From positions 1 to 21,526 of the forward strand of contig JAPMOS010000392.1 in assembly GCA_027972325.1 (NCBI GenBank): 21,526 nt of DNA. Reading direction: 5' to 3'. The stretch comes from Paratrimastix pyriformis (lineage: Eukaryota > Preaxostyla > Paratrimastigidae). Shown here one piece after another: positions 11,601 to 20,600 of the stretch (position 1 is its first letter; each line of letters opens with the position of its first letter). The position numbers were made by a program, and so were the translations under genes. The notes under the pieces were generated by a model that had not been told where the DNA came from, searched no databases, and worked only from the letters and a program-made list of their open reading frames with translations.

Positions 11601-14600
11601 CGGCGCGTGCCCAGTCCGAGGCGGCGCGTGCCCAGTCCGAGGCGGCGCGTGCCCAGTCCGAGGCGGCGCGTGCCCAGTCCGAGGCGCAGGCGCAGGCGGC
11701 GGCGCAGGCCAAGGCGGCGGCCGAGGGTGCCCAGGCAGCGGCGAGCCTGGCCCAGGCGGAGCGTGCGCTGGCCTGGCTGCGGGAGGCCTGGCAGATGCAG
11801 GGCGAGGAGCTGGCCGGCGCGGTGGAGGCCGCCAAGCGGGCCGCCACCGACGAGGCGGAGGCCCTGCGGGAGGCCCTGGCGCGCGAGCCAGGCCGCCCTG
11901 GAGCGGGCCGAGGGCGTCCGGCAGGCCGAGGCGGCGGCTGCGCGGGCGGCTGCCGCGGAGGCGCAGGCTGCCCTGAGCGCGGCCCAGGCCGAGGTGGCGG
12001 CGGCGCGGCAGCGAGGAGGCCGCGGCCGAGGCCGAGGCGGCGCTGGAGCTGAGGGCGGCCGAGGAGGCCCCCCTGAGCGCGGCCGCACCGACGACCCTGG
12101 TGAGCAGCGCGGCGGGCGGGCAGGTGCTGGTGGTTGCCGAGATGACCACGGCGACCACCCAGAGCGAGCCCGACGAGGCGGCCCAGGCGGCTGCGGCCCA
12201 GGCGGCTGCGGCCCAGGCGGCTGCGGCCCTGAGCGCGGCCACGGCGCGGCTGGCCGAGCTGGAGGGCGAGCTGGCCGCGGTGCGGGCGGCCGAGGAGGCC
12301 GCGGCCGAGGCCCACGCGAGCCGGGTGGCTGCCCTGGCGGGCGAGCTGGCCCAGGCCCAGGCGGCCCTGGAGGCCTCCCAGGCGGGCGAGCGGGGCCTGC
12401 GGGCCGAGGTGAGCACGGCCACGCGGCGCGGGGCGCAGGCCCGGCAGGCGGCCGGCGAGCTGGCCGCCTGCGCCAAGGGTGTGCAGGCCCAGAGCGAGCA
12501 GCTCGAGGGTGCCCTGGCGGCGGCCGAGGGTGAGTGCGCCCAGCTGCGGGCGGCCCTGGCCGAGGCCCAGTCCGAGGCGGCGCGTGCCCAGTCCGAGGCG
12601 GCGCGTGCCCAGTCCGAGGCGGCGCGTGCCCAGTCCGAGGCGGCGCGTGCCCAGTCCGAGGCGCAGGCGCAGGCGGCGGCGCAGGCCAAGGCGGCGGCCG
12701 AGGGTGCCCAGGCAGCGGCGAGCCTGGCCCAGGCGGAGCGTGCGCTGGCCTGGCTGCGGGAGGCCTGGCAGATGCAGGGCGAGGAGCTGGCCGGCGCGGT
12801 GGAGGCCGCCAAGCGGGCCGCCACCGACGAGGCGGAGGCCCTGCGGGAGGCCCTGGCGCGCGAGAGCCAGGCCGCCCTGGAGCGGGCCGAGGGCGTCCGG
12901 CAGGCCGAGGCGGCGGCTGCGCGGGCGGCTGCCGCGGAGGCGCAGGCTGCCCTGAGCGCGGCCCAGGCCGAGGTGGCGGCGGCGCGGCAGCGCGAGGAGG
13001 CCGCGGCCGAGGCCGAGGCGGCGCTGGAGCTGAGGGCGGCCGAGGAGGCCCCCCTGAGCGCGGCCGCACCGACGACCCTGGTGAGCAGCGCGGCGGGCGG
13101 GCAGGTGCTGGTGGTTGCCGAGATGACCACGGCGACCACCCAGAGCGAGCCCGACGAGGCGGCCCAGGCGGCTGCGGCCCAGGCGGCTGCGGCCCAGGCG
13201 GCTGCGGCCCTGAGCGCGGCCACGGCGCGGCTGGCCGAGCTGGAGGGCGAGCTGGCCGCGGTGCGGGCGGCCGAGGAGGCCGCGGCCGAGGCCCACGCGA
13301 GCCGGGTGGCTGCCCTGGCGGGCGAGCTGGCCCAGGCCCAGGCGGCCCTGGAGGCCTCCCAGGCGGGCGAGCGGGGCCTGCGGGCCGAGGTGAGCACGGC
13401 CACGCGGCGCGGGGCGCAGGCCCGGCAGGCGGCCGGCGAGCTGGCCGCCTGCGCCAAGGGTGTGCAGGCCCAGAGCGAGCAGCTCGAGGGTGCCCTGGCG
13501 GCGGCCGAGGGTGAGTGCGCCCAGCTGCGGGCGGCCCTGGCCGAGGCCCAGTCCGAGGCGGCGCGTGCCCAGTCCGAGGCGGCGCGTGCCCAGTCCGAGG
13601 CGGCGCGTGCCCAGTCCGAGGCGGCGCGTGCCCAGTCCGAGGCGGCGCGTGCCCAGTCCGAGGCGCAGGCGCAGGCGGCGGCGCAGGCCAAGGCGGCCGA
13701 GGGTGCCCAGGCAGCGGCGAGCCTGGCCCAGGCGGAGCGTGCGCTGGCCTGGCTGCGGGAGGCCTGGCAGATGCAGGGCGAGGAGCTGGCCGGCGCGGTG
13801 GAGGCCGCCAAGCGGGCCGCCACCGACGAGGCGGAGGCCCTGCGGGAGGCCCTGGCGCGCGAGAGCCAGGCCGCCCTGGAGCGGGCCGAGGGCGTCCGGC
13901 AGGCCGAGGCGGCGGCTGCGCGGGCGGCTGCCGCGGAGGCGCAGGCTGCCCTGAGCGCGGCCCAGGCCGAGGTGGCGGCGGCGCGGCAGCGCGAGGAGGC
14001 CGCGGCCGAGGCCGAGGCGGCGCTGGAGCTGAGGGCGGCCGAGGAGGCCCCGAGCGCGGCCGCACCGACGACCCTGGTGAGCAGCGCGGCGGGCGGGCAG
14101 GTGCTGGTGGTTGCCGAGATGACCACGGCGACCACCCAGAGCGAGCCCGACGAGGCGGCCCAGGCGGCTGCGGCCCAGGCGGCTGCGGCCCAGGCGGCTG
14201 CGGCCCTGAGCGCGGCCACGGCGCGGCTGGCCGAGCTGGAGGGCGAGCTGGCCGCGGTGCGGGCGGCCGAGGAGGCCGCGGCCGAGGCCCACGCGAGCCG
14301 GGTGGCTGCCCTGGCGGGCGAGCTGGCCCAGGCCCAGGCGGCCCTGGAGGCCTCCCAGGCGGGCGAGCGGGGCCTGCGGGCCGAGGTGAGCACGGCCACG
14401 CGGCGCGGGGCGCAGGCCCGGCAGGCGGCCGGCGAGCTGGCCGCCTGCGCCAAGGGTGCAGGCCCAGAGCGAGCAGCTCGAGGGTGCCCTGGCGGCGGCC
14501 GAGGGTGAGTGCGCCCAGCTGCGGGCGGCCCTGGCCGAGGCCCAGTCCGAGGCGGCGCGTGCCCAGTCCGAGGCGGCGCGTGCCCAGTCCGAGGCGGCGC

Positions 14601-17600
14601 GTGCCCAGTCCGAGGCGCAGGCGCAGGCGGCGGCGCAGGCCAAGGCGGCGGCCGAGGGTGCCCAGGCAGCGGCGAGCCTGGCCCAGGCGGAGCGTGCGCT
14701 GGCCTGGCTGCGGGAGGCCTGGCAGATGCAGGGCGAGGAGCTGGCCGGCGCGGTGGAGGCCGCCAAGCGGGCCGCCACCGACGAGGCGGAGGCCCTGCGG
14801 GAGGCCCTGGCGCGCGAGAGCCAGGCCGCCCTGGAGCGGGCCGAGGGCGTCCGGCAGGCCGAGGCGGCGGCTGCGCGGGCGGCTGCCGCGGAGGCGCAGG
14901 CTGCCCTGAGCGCGGCCCAGGCCGAGGTGGCGGCGGCGCGGCAGCGCGAGGAGGCCGCGGCCGAGGCCGAGGCGGCGCTGGAGCTGAGGGCGGCCGAGGA
15001 GGCCCCCCTGAGCGCGGCCGCACCGACGACCCTGGTGAGCAGCGCGGCGGGCGGGCAGGTGCTGGTGGTTGCCGAGATGACCACGGCGACCACCCAGAGC
15101 GAGCCCGACGAGGCGGCCCAGGCGGCTGCGGCCCAGGCGGCTGCGGCCCAGGCGGCTGCGGCCCAGGCGGCTGCGGCCCTGAGCGCGGCCACGGCGCGGC
15201 TGGCCGAGCTGGAGGGCGAGCTGGCCGCGGTGCGGGCGGCCGAGGAGGCCGCGGCCGAGGCCCACGCGAGCCGGGTGGCTGCCCTGGCGGGCGAGCTGGC
15301 CCAGGCCCAGGCGGCCCTGGAGGCCTCCCAGGCGGGCGAGCGGGGCCTGCGGGCCGAGGTGAGCACGGCCACGCGGCGCGGGGCGCAGGCCCGGCAGGCG
15401 GCCGGCGAGCTGGCCGCCTGCGCCAAGGGTGTGCAGGCCCAGAGCGAGCAGCTCGAGGGTGCCCTGGCGGCGGCCGAGGGTGAGTGCGCCCAGCTGCGGG
15501 CGGCCCTGGCCGAGGCCCAGTCCGAGGCGGCGCGTGCCCAGTCCGAGGCGGCGCGTGCCCAGTCCGAGGCGGCGCGTGCCCAGTCCGAGGCGCAGGCGCA
15601 GGCGGCGGCGCAGGCCAAGGCCACCCGCCTCGCGGCCGACCACGCCGCGGAGCTGGCCACGGCCCGGGCGGCCACGGCGGCTGCCGAGGAGGCCCTGGCG
15701 GCGGAGGGCGTGCGGGCCGAGGAGGCCCTGGCCACGGTGGTGGTGTGCCGGCGCGAGCTGGCCTGGCTGCGGGAGTGCTGGCAGATGGAGCGCGAGGAGT
15801 GCGCCAGCTGGGCGTGGGCCCTGCGTGCCGCCACCGACGAGGCGGACCGGCTCCGGGCCAGCCTGGCCACGAGCGCCCAGGCCCTGGAGGCGGCCCGCGC
15901 GGGTGCCGTCGCCCAGGCGGAGCAGGCCCAGCAGGAGGCCACCCGCCTCGCGGCCGACCACGCCGCGGAGCTGGCCACGGCCCGGGCGGCCACGGCGGCT
16001 GCCGAGGAGGCCCTGGCGGCGGAGGGCGTGCGGGCCGAGGAGGCCCTGGCCACGGTGGTGGTGTGCCGGCGCGAGCTGGCCTGGCTGCGGGAGTGCTGGC
16101 AGATGGAGCGCGAGGAGTGCGCCAGCTGGGCGTGGGCCCTGCGTGCCGCCACCGACGAGGCGGACCGGCTCCGGGCCAGCCTGGCCACGAGCGCCCAGGC
16201 CCTGGAGGCGGCCCGCGCGGGTGCCGTCGCCCAGGCGGAGCAGGCCCAGCAGGAGGCCACCCGCCTCGCGGCCGACCACGCCGCGGAGCTGGCCACGGCC
16301 CGGGCGGCCACGGCGGCTGCCGAGGAGGCCCTGGCGGCGGAGGGCGTGCGGGCCGAGGAGGCCCTGGCCACGGTGGTGGTGTGCCGGCGCGAGCTGGCCT
16401 GGCTGCGGGAGTGCTGGCAGATGGAGCGCGAGGAGTGCGCCAGCTGGGCGTGGGCCCTGCGTGCCGCCACCGACGAGGCGGACCGGCTCCGGGCCAGCCT
16501 GGCCACGAGCGCCCAGGCCCTGGAGGCGGCCCGCGCGGGTGCCGTCGCCCAGGCGGAGCAGGCCCAGCAGGAGGCCACCCGCCTCGCGGCCGACCACGCC
16601 GCGGAGCTGGCCACGGCCCGGGCGGCCACGGCGGCTGCCGAGGAGGCCCTGGCGGCGGAGGGCGTGCGGGCCGAGGAGGCCCTGGCCACGGTGGTGGTGT
16701 GCCGGCGCGAGCTGGCCTGGCTGCGGGAGTGCTGGCAGATGGAGCGCGAGGAGTGCGCCAGCTGGGCGTGGGCCCTGCGTGCCGCCACCGACGAGGCGGA
16801 CCGGCTCCGGGCCAGCCTGGCCACGAGCGCCCAGGCCCTGGAGGCGGCCCGCGCGGGTGCCGTCGCCCAGGCGGAGCAGGCCCAGCAGGAGGCCACCCGC
16901 CTCGCGGCCGACCACGCCGCGGAGCTGGCCACGGCCCGGGCGGCCACGGCGGCTGCCGAGGAGGCCCTGGCGGCGGAGGGCGTGCGGGCCGAGGAGGCCC
17001 TGGCCACGGTGGTGGTGTGCCGGCGCGAGCTGGCCTGGCTGCGGGAGTGCTGGCAGATGGAGCGCGAGGAGTGCGCCAGCTGGGCGTGGGCCCTGCGTGC
17101 CGCCACCGACGAGGCGGACCGGCTCCGGGCCAGCCTGGCCACGAGCGCCCAGGCCCTGGAGGCGGCCCGCGCGGGTGCCGTCGCCCAGGCGGAGCAGGCC
17201 CAGCAGGAGGCCACCCGCCTCGCGGCCGACCACGCCGCGGAGCTGGCCACGGCCCGGGCGGCCACGGCGGCTGCCGAGGAGGCCCTGGCGGCGGAGGGCG
17301 TGCGGGCCGAGGCCCTGGCCACGGTGGTGGTGTGCCGGCGCGAGCTGGCCTGGCTGCGGGAGTGCTGGCAGATGGGCGCGAGGAGTGCGCCAGCTGGGCG
17401 TGGGCCCTGCGTGCCGCCACCGACGAGGCGGACCGGCTCCGGGCCAGCCTGGCCACGAGCGCCCAGGCCCTGGAGGCGGCCCGCGCGGGTGCCGTCGCCC
17501 AGGCGGAGCAGGCCCAGCAGGAGGCCACCCGCCTCGCGGCCGACCACGCCGCGGAGCTGGCCACGGCCCGGGCGGCCACGGCGGCTGCCGAGGAGGCCCT

Positions 17601-20600
17601 GGCGGCGGAGGCGTGCGGGCCGAGGAGGCCCTGGCCACGGTGGTGGTGTGCCGGCGCGAGCTGGCCTGGCTGCGGGAGTGCTGGCAGATGGAGCGCGAGG
17701 AGTGCGCCAGCTGGGCGTGGGCCCTGCGTGCCGCCACCGACGAGGCGGACCGGCTCCGGGCCAGCCTGGCCACGAGCGCCCAGGCCCTGGAGGCGGCCCG
17801 CGCGGGTGCCGTCGCCCAGGCGGAGCAGGCCCAGCAGGAGGCCACCCGCCTCGCGGCCGACCACGCCGCGGAGCTGGCCACGGCCCGGGCGGCCACGGCG
17901 GCTGCCGAGGAGGCCCTGGCGGCGGAGGGCGTGCGGGCCGAGGCCCTGGCCACGGTGGTGGTGTGCCGGCGCGAGCTGGCCTGGCTGCGGGAGTGCTGGC
18001 AGATGGAGCGCGAGGAGTGCGCCAGCTGGGCGTGGGCCCTGCGTGCCGCCACCGACGAGGCGGACCGGCTCCGGGCCAGCCTGGCCACGAGCGCCCAGGC
18101 CCTGGAGGCGGCCCGCGCGGGTGCCGTCGCCCAGGCGGAGCAGGCCCAGCAGGAGGCCACCCGCCTCGCGGCCGACCACGCCGCGGAGCTGGCCACGGCC
18201 CGGGCGGCCACGGCGGCTGCCGAGGAGGCCCTGGCGGCGGAGGGCGTGCGGGCCGAGGAGGCCCTGGCCACGGTGGTGGTGTGCCGGCGCGAGCTGGCCT
18301 GGCTGCGGGAGTGCTGGCAGATGGAGCGCGAGGAGTGCGCCAGCTGGGCGTGGGCCTGCGTGCCGCCACCGACGAGGCGGACCGGCTCCGGGCCAGCCTG
18401 GCCACGAGCGCCCAGGCCCTGGAGGCGGCCCGCGCGGGTGCCGTCGCCCAGGCGGAGCAGGCCCAGCAGGAGGCCACCCGCCTCGCGGCCGACCACGCCG
18501 CGGAGCTGGCCACGGCCCGGGCGGCCACGGCGGCTGCCGAGGAGGCCCTGGCGGCGGAGGGCGTGCGGGCCGAGGAGGCCCTGGCCACGGTGGTGGTGTG
18601 CCGGCGCGAGCTGGCCTGGCTGCGGGAGTGCTGGCAGATGGAGCGCGAGGAGTGCGCCAGCTGGGCGTGGGCCCTGCGTGCCGCCACCGACGAGGCGGAC
18701 CGGCTCCGGGCCAGCCACGAGCGCCCAGGCCTGGAGGCGGCCCGCGCGGGTGCCGTCGCCCAGGCGGAGCAGGCCAGCAGGAGGCCACCCGCCTCGCGGC
18801 CGACCACGCCGCGGAGCTGGCCACGGCCCGGGCGGCCACGGCGGCTGCCGAGGAGGCCCTGGCGGCGGAGGGCGTGCGGGCCGAGGCCCTGGCCACGGTG
18901 GTGGTGTGCCGGCGCGAGCTGGCCTGGCTGCGGGAGTGCTGGCAGATGGAGCGCGAGGAGTGCGCCAGCTGGGCGTGGGCCCTGCGTGCCGCCACCGACG
19001 AGGCGGACCGGCTCCGGGCCAGCCTGGCCACGAGCGCCCAGGCCCTGGAGGCGGCCCGCGCGGGTGCCGTCGCCCAGGCGGAGCAGGCCCAGCAGGAGGC
19101 CACCCGCCTCGCGGCCGACCACGCCGCGGAGCTGGCCACGGCCCGGGCGGCCACGGCGGCTGCCGAGGAGGCCCTGGCGGCGGAGGGCGTGCGGGCCGAG
19201 GAGGCCCTGGCCACGGTGGTGGTGTGCCGGCGCGAGCTGGCCTGGCTGCGGGAGTGCTGGCAGATGGAGCGCGAGGAGTGCGCCAGCTGGGCGTGGGCCC
19301 TGCGTGCCGCCACCGACGAGGCGGACCGGCTCCGGGCCAGCCTGGCCACGAGCGCCCAGGCCCTGGAGGCGGCCCGCGCGGGTGCCGTCGCCCAGGCGGA
19401 GCAGGCCCAGCAGGAGGCCACCCGCCTCGCGGCCGACCACGCCGCGGAGCTGGCCACGGCCCGGGCGGCCACGGCGGCTGCCGAGGAGGCCCTGGCGGCG
19501 GAGGGCGTGCGGGCCGAGGAGGCCCTGGCCACGGTGGTGGTGTGCCGGCGCGAGCTGGCCTGGCTGCGGGAGTGCTGGCAGATGGAGCGCGAGGAGTGCG
19601 CCAGCTGGGCGTGGGCCCTGCGTGCCGCCACCGACGAGGCGGACCGGCTCCGGGCCAGCCTGGCCACGAGCGCCCAGGCCTGGAGGCGGCCCGCGCGGGT
19701 GCCGTCGCCCAGGCGGAGCAGGCCCAGCAGGAGGCCACCCGCCTCGCGGCCGACCACGCCGCGGAGCTGGCCACGGCCCGGGCGGCCACGGCGGCTGCCG
19801 AGGAGGCCCTGGCGGCGGAGGGCGTGCGGGCCGAGGAGGCCCTGGCCACGGTGGTGGTGTGCCGGCGCGAGCTGGCCTGGCTGCGGGAGTGCTGGCAGAT
19901 GGAGCGCGAGGAGTGCGCCAGCTGGGCGTGGGCCCTGCGTGCCGCCACCGACGAGGCGGACCGGCTCCGGGCCAGCCTGGCCACGAGCGCCCAGGCCTGG
20001 AGGCGGCCCGCGCGGGTGCCGTCGCCCAGGCGGAGCAGGCCCAGCAGGAGGCCACCCGCCTCGCGGCCGACCACGCCGCGGAGCTGGCCACGGCCCGGGC
20101 GGCCACGGCGGCTGCCGAGGAGGCCCTGGCGGCGGAGGGCGTGCGGGCCGAGGAGGCCCTGGCCACGGTGGTGGTGTGCCGGCGCGAGCTGGCCTGGCTG
20201 CGGGAGTGCTGGCAGATGGAGCGCGAGAGTGCGCCAGCTGGGCGTGGGCCCTGCGTGCCGCCACCGACGAGGCGGACCGGCTCCGGGCCAGCCTGGCCAC
20301 GAGCGCCCAGGCCCTGGAGGCGGCCCGCGCGGGTGCCGTCGCCCAGGCGGAGCAGGCCCAGCAGGAGGCCACCCGCCTCGCGGCCGACCACGCCGCGGAG
20401 CTGGCCACGGCCCGGGCGGCCACGGCGGCTGCCGAGGAGGCCCTGGCGGCGGAGGGCGTGCGGGCCGAGGAGGCCCTGGCCACGGTGGTGGTGTGCCGGC
20501 GCGAGCTGGCCTGGCTGCGGGAGTGCTGGCAGATGGGCGCGAGGTGCGCCAGCTGGGCGTGGGCCCTGCGTGCCGCCACCGACGAGGCGGACCGGCTCCG

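Larger units (their letters stand above)
1..15619 (+). repeat. Array 1: sixteen tandem units, 1002-bp consensus (334 codons)
   Basis: Taking the unit as starting just after AQAK (AAAEGAQAAAS...), units begin at 1 (first base missing), 921, 1887, 2870, 3828, 4814, 5800, 6781, 7780, 8782, 9784, 10713, 11714, 12691, 13693 and 14645. Three spans (7780-8781, 8782-9783 and 12691-13692) have exactly the full 1002 bp and others differ by copy number of inner minisatellites or by small deletions. Order inside a unit: Trp module, long Ala/Glu coil (ALARESQAALERAEG, AQAEVAAARQREEAAAE), Pro/Thr/Gly hinge, QAAAA tract, second coil (LAELEGELAAV, LAGELAQAQAALEASQ), a segment with two cysteines (AACAKGV and GECAQLR), then the AQSEAAR tract. 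Copies match at third codon positions as well, indicating recent amplification or gene conversion. Confidence 0.95.

Noticed and set aside
1-15619. Non-coding satellite or centromeric repeat
   Set aside because: All repeat periods are multiples of three, variation is in whole codons, and one frame avoids stops while others do not. Kept only as the main alternative because no expression evidence is available.
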